Below are positions 36,074-49,376 of a stretch of DNA of 64,000 nucleotides, one piece after another. How positions within the stretch are numbered: the first letter of the stretch is position 1; each line of letters starts with the position of its first letter. A model generated the notes under the pieces. That model did no database searches. It was not told the DNA's origin and saw only the letters and a list, made by a program, of their open reading frames with translations. Location of the stretch: NCBI GenBank assembly GCA_039707655.1, contig CM077666.1, forward strand, positions 281,560,666 through 281,624,665. The letters run 5' to 3'. The stretch is from Elymus sibiricus. Taxonomy: Eukaryota > Streptophyta > Magnoliopsida > Poales > Poaceae. Position numbers and translations under genes: made by a program.

Positions 36074-38539
36074 TTAATACGGGGCTGTCGTTAATCTTTT
36101 CTTCAACTCTTGGAAACTTTTCTCACATGCCTTAGTCCACTCAAATTTCTTATCTTTCTTGAGTAGCTGTGTCATAGGTTTTGCTATGGTGGAAAATCCC
36201 TCAATAAACCTTTTGTAATATCCAGCCATCCCAAGAAAACTTTGTATATCTGTTATATTGGCTGGTTGTTTCCAGTCAAGCACAGCTTTGACTTTTTCAG
36301 GATCCACGGCAATTCCTTCTTGGGTGATAATGTGGCCTAGAAAACCAACTTGTTTTAACCAGAATTCACATTTGCTGAATTTGGCGTACAATTGGTGTTT
36401 CCTCAACTCTCCCAGTACCATTCTGAGATGTTCAGCATGTTCTTCCGGTGTTTTGGAATATACTAAAATATCATCAATAAACACCACAACAAATTTGTCC
36501 ATAAACTTCATAAACACTTTGTTCATGAGATGGACAAAATATGCGGGGGCATTTGTTAGGCCGAACGGCATCACTGTAAATTCATACAACCCATATCTGG
36601 AGGTGAATGCTGTCTTAGGAATGTCTTCTGTCCGTACTTTTAATTGATGGTATCCCGACCTTAAATCAATTTTTGAGAAGACCTTGGCTTGAGCGAGCTG
36701 GTCAAATAAATCATTTATCCGTGGCATCGGATATTTATTTTTGATGGTGACCATGTTGAGTGCTCGGTAGTCTATACATAATCTCAGGGTTCCATCCCTT
36801 TTCTTGGCAAATAATACTGGTGAACCCCATGGTGATGAGCTGGGTCTGATATAACCTTTTTCTAATAATTCTTTTATTTGCTTCTTCAATTCTACCAACT
36901 CGGATGGTGCCATTCTGTAGGGTTTCTTGTAAATGGGAGTGGTGCCAGGTGCTAATTCAATGATGAATTCTATTTCCCTGTCTGGTGGCATACCAGGTAG
37001 CTCTTCGGGAAATACATCAGGAAATTCACACACCACTGGAACATTACTTAATTCAGAAATATCCACTTTGTTCAATCTTGGTCGGAGTGATATTGGTCTT
37101 TCATGTGCTGCAACTTTTATCGTTTTCCCGTGATGATGGGTAAGAATCACGGTCCGATTGTAGCAATCAATAAAACCTTTATTAGTTGTCAGCCAATCCA
37201 TTCCAAGAATAACATCCAATCCCTTATTTTCCAATACAATGAGATTCGCCCAAAATTTCAGTCCCTCAATCTCGATAATCACACCTTTGCAGTAACTTTG
37301 AGTGATTTGCTTAATCCCGGGGGACTTGATAGTCATCGAATTTTCCAAAGGGAGAATCGAAAAATTATTTTGCAAAGCAAATTTCTTGGAAATGAACGAG
37401 TGAGAAGCTCCAGAATCAAACAAAACCGTGGCAGGTATGGTGTTGACAGGAAACGTACCGAGTACAATATCCGGAGCATTCTGTGCCCCATCCTTGGTCA
37501 CATGGTTCACGTGACCCTTCCTGTGGTTGTTGTTGGGGTTGAAGTTGTTGCACTTGGGAGCTGAATTATTTCCGTTGTTGTTCGGCTTTGGAGCCGAATT
37601 TCTTGGCTTTGGGCACTGCTTGGCATAATGCCCTTCTTCTCCACAGGCGAAGCAGGTAACGCCTGGGTGATATGTAAAATCCTTGTCTCTTGCATGAAAA
37701 TTCTTATTTGGGCGAGGTGTATACGTTGAGGTCTTGTTCGCCCCATTTTTCTGGAATTCATTCTTGTTCTTGTTGTTGCGGGAATTTGCAGTCTTGTCCC
37801 TTTTGCGCTTGCGAATATCATCCAAGCTGCGGCGTTCATTTTCTAGTGTAATGGCCTTGTCCACAAGTGTCTTGAAATCTGGAAAAGTATGAACGACCAA
37901 CTGACATTTTAATGCTGGTGCTAAGCCGTCCAGAAATTTTTCCATCTTTTTATCCTCAGACATGCGCTCTTCATTTGCATAGCGAGACAGTTGAGTAAAC
38001 TGACTATTGTACTCAGTCACTGTCATACTTCTTTGCTTGAGGTCATCAAATTCTCTTTTCTTAATCTTCATAATGCTTCTGGGAATGTGCGCCCCACGGA
38101 AATTCTCCTTAAATTCCTCCCGGGTGATGTTGTTTTCATTGGGGTGCATGTGTAGGAAGTTTTCCCACCACGATGCAGCTGCTCCAGTGAGATAGTGAGG
38201 TGCATAGAGTACCTTCTCCCGGTCCGAACATTGTGCAATAATCAACTTCCTTTCAATATCTCGAAGCCAATCATCGGCCTCAAGAGGTTTATCAGTGTGA
38301 GAGAAAGTTGGTGGACGTGTCTTTTGTAGTTCAGACAATTTGGAGTGCTGTGGGTAGGGCTCGCGGTGATTCCCCATGTTGATAATACGACTCATCATTT
38401 CTTGGTGCTGTTGCTGGCTTTGCTCATAAAGTCGGCATACTTGAGAAAATGCTGCTTCGCTGTCTTGCTGACTTGACTGTCCCTGTGTGAAATTGTTACC
38501 TGTCTGTGTATCATGATTTTCTTCTGGCGGACCTGGCAT
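36074..38539 (-). pseudogene. Chromovirus gag, protease and reverse transcriptase
   Basis: One open frame of about 820 codons runs from ATG 38539 (MPGPPEEN); a longer frame back to 38686 lacks an ATG. In order: gag domain ([10 protein letters not shown] region), zinc knuckle [14 protein letters not shown], protease [11 protein letters not shown], then reverse transcriptase with [17 protein letters not shown] and the catalytic FIDDILVYS. The frame stops at 36074 through an apparent one-base loss where the RNase H frame begins. Up to that point this part is intact. Confidence 0.9.
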
Positions 38540-38893
38540 GGAACGAGTCCAGGGACGAGGCTTTTTCCACTCTGGGGTATTTTTGCAAAACACATGAGAA
38601 AATCTGTGTGGCAATAAATAAACAATATTGCAAAGGCAGAAATTCAAATGCTCCAAGATTTTCCAAGAAAATATTTGATTGCGCAAGGAGAAGGACTGCT
38701 CAGTGCATATCTTACAGGCAAGCCATAATTATACAGTACATCACTCAGGATGCGCGTACACATTCCTGACATGTTATTTAGGCGTGCACTTCTCCGAGTT
38801 CCTACATGATGCGCAAACAGACTACTTCTCACCAAGCCTATGTACATATAAACATATCATACACGCAGATACAACACACTGCCGCTGGCGCAC

Positions 38894-39679
38894 TCAGTCG
38901 GAGATGGTGAAGACTTCCTTCGGCCTGCCGAGGGTGAGTGCCAGAGGCGCAGGGGACTCAACCTCTTCCTCTTCCTTAATAGGCTCTAGACGCGAAGAAC
39001 TGGGCTGAGGAGCTGGAACGGGTACTGCAGGCGGTGCAGCACTGACTGGGGTAGGAGCAATGACTTGGTCAAACTCCTCAGTGGTAGGCAGACGACGTGC
39101 AGTGGCTATGGTAGCCGGGGAATAAGAGCCTCTAGACGTGACGTACGACAGTGGTGGTGCTGCATGGAGTAGCTCCCTCCTTTTGGCGACACAACCCTAC
39201 ACTGAGTCCATACGAGCAGCCACAAAGTCGTCCACGAGGTTATCAAAGGCTGCCTCGAGAGCCTTGAGATACTCAACAAGCATCTCAATAGCGTCATCAC
39301 GTTCTCCCCTAGTGCAGGCAAAAGCATAGTGACAGGTGTATGGCACGTGGCATGGGAGGTAACGGTAGCGACGAGCCTTCATTGCAGGAAGAGCATCCCG
39401 GAGGCGTGCAATTGCCTCACGGGCAGCTATCTGCATAGCATGCCTCTCCGTAGGCATGGCCCTCCCAGTGAAACGGAAGTGGCGAGACTCAGAACGTCCT
39501 CCCTTAAACTGCACCACGGCCTGATGCATGGACACGCTGTCGCTGAGCTTGTGCTGGTAGAGTGTGAACTCCGGACGAGTTGATGGCCCGACCGCGATCT
39601 TGGCGATGGAGGAGAGGAGCTTGATGAACCCCTCAGGCACATTGGCGAACACCTGTGATTCGCAGTCGCGGCCAGCCAT
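38894..39679 (-). pseudogene. Extra ORF upstream of gag in the chromovirus
   Basis: ATG 39679 opens 160 codons to TAG 39199-39197; the same frame then runs to TGA 38896-38894, so the TAG looks like a single nonsense change in about 261 codons. It lies between the primer site and gag on the same strand. The N-terminal half contains EFTLYQHKL, a beta-like stretch and HAMQIAAREAIARLRDALP, a spacing that recalls a double-stranded-RNA-binding domain. The C-terminal half is Pro/Glu-rich. Extra ORFs 5' of gag are known in Poaceae chromoviruses; some of those resemble histone H3, and this one does not. The RNA-binding reading is my inference. Confidence 0.55.
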
Positions 39680-39828
39680 CTACAAAAGTAGGCAAAAATT
39701 TTAGATAGTCAAATCATAAATTTATGATGACTAATAGAAAAATTGCTACAATATGCAAAGTGCTAAAATAGCACTAATTCGCTAATAACCGATTAGCGGT
39801 CGCACCTAGTGGCTTCCTATAGTCAGCC

Positions 39829-39842
39829 TGGCTCTGGTACCA
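39829..39842 (-). promoter_or_regulatory. Primer-binding site of the chromovirus
   Basis: On the minus strand TGGTACCAGAGCCA follows four bases after the 5' LTR end. It matches the initiator-methionine tRNA site TGGTATCAGAGC with one change. Confidence 0.8.
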
Positions 39843-39846
39843 AGGT

Positions 39847-42800
39847 TGTCAGGACCGGTTTTTCAATAAAAATATTTATTGAAAAATCGCCCACTTAGTC
39901 AGACCAGTGCAGAAAATCCTTCTCACTGATAGACAGATCCTTGATACAGAAGTCCAGTAGTACTAAATATTAAACAAGGATGAGCGGAGGTTGCTCAACA
40001 ACTTATTACAAGCATGCCCATATTATACATAAAGGTGGATATGTCAAAAAGGAAGTGGTGGCATACTACTGATTCGCAAAAAGAAAGCGGTGGTGGGTAT
40101 GTCACAGTGATGTGGGTGACAAGACTCCAGTATCTCACACTCATCAAGTGCCGGAGTGAGGCTTGATGATTTATTTGGGTAGCGGAAGCGTATATAATAC
40201 AGTGACCAACTCCATGATTGCGAAAGACTGACTGGGACTCCTCTAGGCGTCAGACTCGCTATCAAACTCTTCATCCATAAGATCGCCTTCGTCAACATCT
40301 GGCCAAATCAACAAGCCAGGTGAGTACTTTGAATGTACTCGCAAGACAGTCAGAACAAGAGATATAACAAATGCAATCATGATGCATATGAGCAGAAAAG
40401 TAATACACACCCAGGCATTATATCAGCATAACAAAAGTGAAAGAAAAAGGAAGTCGGGCGGTAGTCCTCCCGAAAACCCAATAAAATAAAAGAAGGCCGA
40501 TCGGGTGTCTGAAGCGACGCCTCGAAAGGTGAAAATAAATAGTCTGCCACAGTCGGGCGTCAGGGCGACACCTCATAAAGGGCTTATATTGAAAGTAAAT
40601 AACAAGGATGCCACAATCGGACGTCTGAGCGACATCACATAAAGGGCTTATATTGAAAGTAAATAAAAAGAATGCCACAGTCGGACGTCTGAGCGACATC
40701 ACATAAAGGGCTTATATCAAAAGTAAATAACAAGAATGCCACAGTCGGACGTCTGAGCGACATCACATAAAGGGCTTATATCAAAAGTAAATAACAAGAA
40801 TGCCACAGTCGGACGTCTGAGCGACATCACATAAAGGGCTTATATCAAAAGTAAATAACAAGAATGCCACAGTCGGACGTCTGAGCGACATCACATAAAG
40901 GGCTTATATCAAAAGTAAATAACAAGAATGCCACAGTCGGACATCTGAGCGACATCACATAAAGGGCTTATATCAAAAGTAAATAAACGGGTTAGTCCAA
41001 TCGAATGAATAATATTCAACCAAGTTTACTCTTGTCATTTAACATATTAGTTCTCCAGAGACTGACACTGAGACCGACACTTGACCTGTCAACCAACGTC
41101 CTTGACCGTGGACACGGCTACTCGAATAGTTTTGACTCTGCAGAGGGTGTACTCTTTACCCACAGCCAACGGATTTCAGTAGTCACAAAGGACTAGTTCC
41201 GTCTACGGTGTTTTAGAAGGAAACACACCAATCCAGTACACACCCATTTCACCTCCCGAAGCCAGGAATCACCCTAGGCAACGTTCAAGAAAACTTTAAG
41301 ACGGGGAGGCTACTACCTCGAATAGCATGGGATCAAATTTATATCGTGCGCTCTAAGGGGTGCCCCCCTCTCGGTCCCAACCGGAAACACCCATGCCCCC
41401 TGACCGGATGACGGGCTTTAATCCAGGGCCATGGAACCCTCATCCCGGCCCCTCTATTTGGTGTGTACATGGAAAGAGGTTTGCAACTTACTAAACCGTA
41501 TTCCTTTCTGAAAGCATGTGGCAGCACGAAAAGAAGGTGAATGGGGACAAGACTCGATCTATGTCAACACTGGAGTTAAACAGTTTCTTAGGCAATGCTG
41601 GCATGCTCCAACAATACCAGGAAACAACCTGCCATGCCACCACATGACTAGGTTGTCCAACACATCAAGTTTATAGCTTACTTGCAACTTGCCATGCATG
41701 AAATATAACATGTATCATATGCTCATATAACATGCCATGAGAACAACCATTTCAAGCAAACATGAAAACACTCATCACATCAAAAGTTCAAACATGCTTG
41801 CCTGGTTCGGAGTAGTCGGAGTCTTGCTCGGCGAAGTTGACGGCACTGTCACCTCCCTCGGTATCTACGTTATACAAAAATATCGAATACTAACGTAAAT
41901 ACCGTGTGTGCATAAAAAGTGTTCCAAATATTTTCCAAATAAATATTATAAAAAACTAGACAGAACAATAGAGGTGACAGAAAAAGAATCAGCTCAAAAC
42001 CATTTTTTGTTTAAAAGTTATAAGCAAATCAAACCCAGGGACTAGTCTGTAATAAAACAGAAACTGTCCAGGGGGTAGACTGCTAAAACAGAAAACGGTT
42101 TGGTCCAAAGTACGTTAGCCCGCAGCAAAAACAGATTTCGCCCGAAGGCGCATCCCAAACAAAATGGTTCGGGAAAGAAGAGAGGCTGACGAGGGGGTCC
42201 CACTCGTCGGGTTTGAAAAAGGAAACAGAGCTCGCCGGCGCCAGAAGCTTGCGATGTTCGCCGGCGGCGAACCACGGCGAGACAGGGGAAGAGGGGAGTA
42301 CCGGCGTGCTCAGGGGATCCTTCCGCGTCGGTGGGTGGTTAAAAGAGGCGTCGGAGTGCACCACAGTGACGGCCCCTTCCTCTCTGGCGGACGGCAGCTT
42401 CGGGCGATGGTGGATCTCACCGGAGGAGGCTGCAAGCACTGAATTGATGCATGGGTTAGACGAGGTGGTGGACCAGAAAGCCTCTGACCAAAGATGAGCG
42501 GGGGAGAAGCTCTGAGTGGAGAGAATTTTGCTGGCTACCAAAGCGGACGGAGGCGGTCGGAGCTGGGGAAGAAGTTACTCCCGAGGCCTCCTGATGGCTG
42601 GGCGGGACTCTGGTGTGGAGAAGGAGTGGTGCTGGGTCGAAAATGAGCTCGGGGGCATCTATTTATAGCCGTCCCGAGTCGGTTGCCGAGAACGGGATAA
42701 CTCCGGCGAGCAATTACGGTGAAGAGGTCATCGGACGAAGGGGCAGGGCGACGGGGCAGCTTCGGATTGGTCTTTTGACTCCATTTTTGTCTTGAGTTGG

Positions 42801-43972
42801 AGCTATCTTGGGCGGCACTCCATAGTTCGACGGAACGGAGCTAGCGGGCACGTCGGCGGCAGAGGGCGCGCTCTGTGCATCCCAGGCCACGGCGACGGTC
42901 CTGCGGTGCGATCCAGCGAAGAGGACGGCCACGCGGAGGCTCGAGGTGGTGTGGGCGGTGCTGAACGGCGTTGCTCCTCGCTGAGCTCTCTAGCGCCCGC
43001 AGCGGCCATTGCTGCCGTCGCTCACGGGGGAGCTGAGCCCTTGCTAGCTCACCGGCGACCAGAGGAAGACGCCAGCCGTCCGTGCAACTCTGGATAAGAA
43101 GAAGGAACAGGGGAGCAAGCCGCCAGGGAAGCTACTGGCGAGATTGACGCCGCCGACTGTCGAACAGAGTACTTCTCTGAAGAAAATGACACTGAATTTC
43201 TGAACCTGACAGGAACAGTGTTCTTCATCTGCTCGATGGAATGCTTTGACCCATGTGGAAAAATTTTCTGGGGCTGAGACTTGGAGGGGTGGTCTCTTGA
43301 TTCATCTAGAGACTACCTGAATTTTCTCAGAATTTTTGGAGAAAGAAAAAGATGAAATCCATCAAAAATAGCAAATCTGGTCCAAACTTGCAGTGTTCAA
43401 ATTTTGAAATATTTGAATTATGACCCAGCAGCTCTTGATGGATCTTGGATGAGGGTAGAAAGGACTAGCTATAGGAATTTATTTGGAATTAATGCTCAAA
43501 GGAATCTAGCAGTTCCTTTGTAAACCATAAGGGTGCAAATAATTGATAGAAAAATGTTTTTGAGAATTTCAATTAGCATAAAAATCTGATATAGAATAAA
43601 ACTTGCTGGAATAAGAGGCAAGACTTGACTTCAAAGTAGGGGAAAAGGTTTGGAGAAGAAATCTTGCAAAGCAAGTCATGGCAAGAGGTTTGAATAGGAC
43701 AAATCTTGAATAAGAAGGAATAAACCCAAATCCAATTTTATCCTTTTTAATGAGACAAAGGTCAAAACATTTAGAGAGTCTTTGTGTTGGACCAACACAT
43801 GTTGAGAGGACTCTCAAGACCAGAAGTTCAAAGTTAAAAAGATTCCAAATGAGAGGTCAGTCATCAAAAGAATTTTGAGAGGTAGGTCTCCTTTTTGAAA
43901 AATTCAAATAACCTCCTCAAAACAAATCAAATATTTTGTTAAAAACCAAATTAAAATTTTTGGGGTGTTACA
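39847..43972 (-). repeat. 5' LTR of the chromovirus (4126 bp)
   Basis: This is the upstream LTR for minus-strand transcription, with TATAAATA at 42667-42660. It holds seven 64-bp units (from 40545) and about 51 bp near 42095-42150 absent from the left LTR. Confidence 0.95.
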
Positions 43973-43977
43973 TTCAC

Positions 43978-46900
43978 TATTGGGGCTAATATGGATCCCA
44001 AATAGGAAAGCACGCTGATCAAATTCATCCGTGAGAATCGGGACATCTTTGCATGGAAGCCTTCTGACATGCCGGGTGTACCGGGAGAATTCGTTGAGCA
44101 CCACCTTAATGTGGATCCTAAGTTTAAGCCGGTCAAACAGTCCTCCGTCACTTCAATGAGGAGAGGCGTAAGGCTATTGGGGAAGAGGTGGCCCGGCTCT
44201 TGGCAGCAGGGTTCATCGTGGAAGTTTTTCACCTGGAGTGGTTAGCTAACCCGGTGTTGGTACTCAAGAAGAATGGCATGTGGCGCATGTGCATGGATTA
44301 CACAGATCTTAACAAGGCGTGTCCAGTTGACCCATTTGCTCTCCCCCGTATTGATCAAATCATTGATGTAACGGCGGGTTGTGAGAGTCTATGCTTCCTG
44401 GATGCTTATTCAGGATATCATCAGATCAAGATGGCAGTCAAAGACCAAGAGAAGACATCTTTCATTATGCCTTTTGGAGCTTTTTGCTATGTGTCTATGC
44501 CTTTTGGGCTCAAGAGTGATCAGGCGACTTACCAGCGTTGTGTGCAGAACTGTCTTCATGGTCAAATTGGGCGCAATGTTCATGCTTATGTGGATGATAT
44601 TGTGGTCAAGTCCAAGAAGAAGGAGACTCTGCTGGCTGATTTGAAGGAAACTTTTGACAATTTGCGAGTTTACAAAATGATGCTTAACCCGGCAAAATGT
44701 GTGTTTGGCGTACCTGTAGGCAAGCTCTTGGGATTTTTGGTCTCTGAGCGTGGCATTGAGGCTAACCCAGACAAGATAAAGGCCATCACTTCTTTGTCTA
44801 AGCCGGCATGTATTAATGATTTTTAGCGCCTGGCGGGTCGCATTGCTGCACCGAGCTAGTTCATAAGCCGCCTGGGTGAGAAAGCTATTCCTCTGTATCA
44901 GATGATGAAGAAGACAGATGATTCATTTGGAGTGATGCAGCTAATGAGGCGGTTGAGGCGCTCAAAAAGCAGTTGGCTGAGCCGCCCATTCTAGCCGCTC
45001 CTGTGGAAAAGGAGCCTCTGCTCTTATATGTGGCGGCTAATAACAGGGCTGTCAATGCTGCAGTTGTGGTTGAGTGCAAGGAGGCAGGCAAAGAGTATCC
45101 AGTTCAGCAGCCGGTTTATTATGTCAGTGAGATCTTGACGGAGTCTAAGCAATGATATCCACATTGGCAAAAGCTGGTGTTTGGGGTGTTCATGGCCAAT
45201 CGCAAGCTGAAGCATTATTTTCTTGGGCACCCGATCACAGTGGTTAGTTCTGCTCCTTCGGGAGCTATCATTCAAAATTGAGAAGCCACTGGAAGGATTG
45301 CTAAGTGGGCAATTGAGGTTGGGCCTCTCAATCTGAAATATGTGCCCCGGATGGCTATCAAATCTCAAGCCCTGGTGGATTTTATCAATGACTGGACAGA
45401 GTGTCAAATACCTGAGGAAAAGCCAGACAATACCTATTGGACGATTCACTTTGATGGATCCAGGCAATTGGAAGGCTCGGGGGCTGGAGTTGTTATAACT
45501 TCCGCGCGAGGTGATAAATTCTGTTATGTTTTGAGACTAATGTTTCCTTGTACTAACAATGCAGCAGAATATGAGGCTTTGCTTCACGGGCTCCGTGTGG
45601 CCAAGGTGATGAATTTGAGCCGGGTCAGATGTCTTGTTGACTCAGACCTGGTGGCTCAACAAGTCTCTGCCACATGGGATTCTAAGGACCCTTGTATGGC
45701 GGCTTATCGTCAGGCGGTTGATGTTATTGCTGGCCACTTGAAAGGTTATCAGGTGGATCATATTGACTGATGGAAGAATGAGGCAGCTGACGCATTATCA
45801 AGGCTGGGGTCTCAGCGTAAGCCGGTGCCGCCTAATGTGTTCTTCGACGTGTTGCGTCACGCATCGGTCAAGTTACCATCGGAGGAGGATTTGGCTATCC
45901 CTGACCCAGAAGGGCAATTGGTGGCGGCTCTCCGTGCGATTCCTGATTGGACGCTGCCTTATTTGGCATATTTGGCATGCGACGAGTTACCTCAAGATGA
46001 AAATTTGGCACGACAGATCGTAAGGCGGTCTAAGTCTATGACTATTGTCAACGGCGAGTTACATCGGCGCAGTGTGACTGGTGCCTTTTAGCGCTGTGTT
46101 TCTCCTATTGAGGGCCGTGAGATCTTGCAAGAAATCCATGCTGGCGATTGTGGTTATCACACCGGGTCAAAATCATTGGTGGCCAAGGCTTTTCGACATG
46201 GTTTTTACTGGTTAACAGCTCATAAAGATGCAGAGTATTTGGTCAGTAAGTGTGGCGGGTGCCAAAAATTTGGGCGACATGCCCATGTGCCGGCTCAAGA
46301 GCTACGGATGATTCCAATCACCTGGCCATTTGCAGTCTGGGGGCTTGATATGGTAGGAACTTTCAAGAGGTCTAAGGACAAGAAGACCCACCTCTTGGTG
46401 GAAGTTGACAAGTTCACTAAGTGGGTTGAAGCTGAGCCGGTCAGCAAGTGTGATGCAGCAACAGTAGTTCAGTTCGTCAAAAAACTGATCTTTCGTTTTG
46501 GCTATCCGCATAGTATCATCACTGATAATGGCACAAATCTGTCCAAGGGGGTTATGAAGGAGTTCTGTGATGAGGAGCATATCCATCTTGATGTATCTTC
46601 GGTAGCTCACCCGCAGTCTAATGGTCAAGCTGAGCGTGCTAACCAGGAAATTTTGAGAGGTATAAAACCCTGGCTCATGGTTCCTTTGGAGCGCACGCCG
46701 GGTTGTTGGGTGGAGGAGTTGCCGTCTGTTCTTTGGAGCATAAGAACCACCCCCAACAGGTCTACATGCTATACACCTTTCTTCCTGGTTTATGGCGCAG
46801 AAGCTGTTCTCCCCAGTGATATTCATCATGACTCGCCCAGAGTGGCGGCTTACGTGGAAACTGATAACGAGGCGGCACGTCAGGATGCTTTGGATGCCTT

Positions 46901-47207
46901 GGATGAAGAACGGGATCGTGCAGCAGCTCAATTGGCGATTTATCAACAAGACCTGCGTCACTATCATAGCCGCAGGGTCAAGACCCGAACGTTCCAAGAA
47001 GGCGACTTAATACTCCGGTTGATTCAAGACCAGTCAGATATGCATAAGTTGTCCCCTCCCTGGGAAGGACTGTATGTGATCAGTAGAAATCTCAACAATG
47101 GTTCCTATTATCTCATTGATATAAGGGAGAGTGACAAGTCTCGCACTTCTGGTGAAGAGACCACGAGGCCGTGGAATATTGCTCACCTTCGGCCATACTA
47201 TACTTGA
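43978..47207 (+). pseudogene. Reverse transcriptase, RNase H and integrase of Tat-2
   Basis: The frame resumes from 30098 after the TSD. Reverse transcriptase (about 44190-44820) shows RMCMDYTDLNKACP, PFGLKS and the catalytic YVDDIVVKS. RNase H contains HFDGSR and NNAAEYEAL. Integrase (46125-47207) keeps WGLDMVG, ITDNGTN and SNGQAERAN, and ends RPWNIAHLRPYYT before TGA. Damage: TAG 44003, a shift near 44145, TAG 44824, TAG near 44860, a shift near 44930, TGA 45153, TGA 45279, TGA 45768 and TAG 46089. After about 44970 one frame holds to the end. The element is therefore dead, though its integrase block of 360 residues is open. Confidence 0.9.
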
Positions 47208-48192
47208 GCCACCAGTCCAGCTTTCATCACTGTACATATTCCTGTCATTGTATATACTATCTTTTATGATATAATAAAGTTGGCATCCCCATGAGTAGGG
47301 GCTTCTACCATTTTTTCCGCACTAAAATTCATGCAAAAGAGTTAATCCTTCATTAGGTCACTTGGGGGTTTCCAACCCACTGGGTTTAGCTTTCATACCC
47401 ACTTGGCCAGGCTTTATATGCCATGTTCGAGTTAAACCTGCCTGTTTGCAACTTGCTACTCCGCCATATGACCTACCGAACTCTTGATAGTTAATCTTGA
47501 TATGAGACCCTGAACTTTTATAAGTTATTCTCGCACAAAGACCCTGAACTCGTCAAGGTTTAAACGGCGGCTTTGTCACGAGAGAGACGGCTTATAGTGA
47601 GCTAGGATAAACTCGCCTTGTCTATCGTAACCCCTCCGCTATGTGGCCCGTTTGTACTCTTAGCAATGTCAATCTTTTAAAGACGCTGAACTTGCTAAGG
47701 TTTAAACGACATATTTATGTCACGTGAGAGCCAGCTTACGAGATTTTTTAGGCTCTATGCCTAGTTTCTTCGGAAACTATACAAAAAAAATTCATAAAAA
47801 ACAAGATTTGTCTTGTCCTGCTACACCTTTAAAGCCGGCTTATAGGACAAGAGATATACAAATTATTTGTTTTTTGCAGGTACTCTCATGATAAGATTCT
47901 AAGTTTTGGGTAATTCTGGCTTGGCATTGCTCATGGAGTATAACCCGCCCGGCGAGTCAAGGCAGTCAGATGATTTTATATCACGACACATTTGTTAAGA
48001 TGCCAGAATATGGGTGAAAGAAGTTTAAAACAATGCCTCAAAGGCACAAGAGCAGGCAGTTAAATGTTTCCTACTGCTATTACAAGGCTATCATAAAGCC
48101 CAAAAGCTGCGGACTTCAAAGTTTTCTCAGCAAATTATAACCCGGCGTATTAAATAAGGCCGGGTTACCTTCACATGAAGACAGTTCTTCGC
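47208..48192. other. Spacer between Tat-2 pol and the antisense gene
   Basis: Pol (plus) and the antisense gene (minus) converge here. AATAAA at 47273-47278 on the plus strand is a possible poly(A) signal for pol readthrough. No conserved ORF is seen. Confidence 0.5.
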
Positions 48193-49376
48193 TTAACTCG
48201 TCGCCGGGTCATCCTGCGTCGGGTCTTCTGTCTCTAGGATCTGGAGGTTGTCCACATCCCAATTGCAGTTGGTTAAAGCCTCAAATCTGGCTTCATCGTG
48301 CATGATTGGAGATGGGTCAACATCAAGAGCGAAGAGGTGCTTATGGCGTTGAGGAACTAGGCTTCTTTCTTTAAAGGTGGGCCCTCGAACTCATTTGTTT
48401 TCTTGAGTGTAAGCCGCCTGGTAGGTAGACAGATCAACTTCTGTAGCCAGCTGGCTTGCCAGAACCCGGGACACCTTATGACAGCAAGAGTAATCTTCTT
48501 GAGTAAACTCCGAGCCATCATCCTTTAGTTGAGGGAAGCCATCCATCATCTCAGTCAGATTAAGCTCCGGGGCATAAGCCAGCAACCGGCTCAAAGCAGC
48601 AATTGCGCCCTTGCGGGCGGCTGATCTCTTTAGTTCTTCCAGCAGCTTTGGGATGGTCGACATGACTTCCAGCATGCCCTTCATGAACTTTGGAACACCC
48701 CTCTCAGTCATGACAACCTTGATGGTAATTAGAGACCCGGCATACAACTGTTCTGTCAAAGAGTATAAAGCCTTGAGTTTCAGCAGGCTGTTGTCTGACA
48801 GTTGGCGGCTCCGTTCACCTACAGCCAACTCAAAATTTATAAGCCGCCAGAAAAGATTCTCGACAAGTGCCTTTTTAAATATTGAAGGTTAAGAATGCTT
48901 ACCAAAGGCGGCTCCAATCATACAAGAGATCTGGCTTTTCAAATTGTTCAGCTCGTTAGTTATCGTTTTGAGACAGCCTTCTGCGTCTTCAGCGCGCTTT
49001 GTCAAGGCGGCTTGGCTCGTCTCAGCGGATTTTTTGAGTGTCTTAAGCTTAGCCTTGATAACATCCAGCTCTTTCAAAGCAATTTGATACTTGGCATCAG
49101 TTTCTGCTCGGCCTTTTTGTTGCAGTGCCAGACTCTCCTTCAGGTCTGGCACGGATGACTCAGCATCATTCAAAGATTCCTGCACAGGACAAGTCATAAA
49201 CACAGCAAGATTGTCAGTTTTCAGCCGCCTGTCCGGCTCATACTGCTTTCATAGAAATACAGTAGAGTTATTGCAAATCCCAAGTTGATTGCAAGCAATA
49301 TACTTGGCATTTGGGGGCTAATGTGTCTCAGTTTCTTCTTTTAGACCCGGGTCATTTCTATGAACATAACCCGGTT

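Larger units (their letters stand above)
30099..43972 (-). mobile_element. Tekay-like chromovirus with 4-kb LTRs, minus strand, in Tat-2
   Basis: The TSD ttcac is perfect (30094-30098, 43973-43977). LTRs are 4011 bp (left, 3') and 4126 bp (right, 5'); on the coding strand they start TGTAACACCCC and end CCTGACA. An initiator-methionine-tRNA-type primer site and a polypurine tract sit in the right places. Coding order on the minus strand is an extra ORF, gag, protease, reverse transcriptase, RNase H, integrase and chromodomain. A C-terminal chromodomain and 'TGTAACACCC' LTR start point to the chromovirus clade. Pol carries one frameshift and three stops. Confidence 0.94.

Noticed and set aside
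38894..39679. Histone H3 similarity for the chromovirus extra ORF
   Set aside because: Such similarity is reported for some grass chromoviruses, but no H3-like stretch is visible here.
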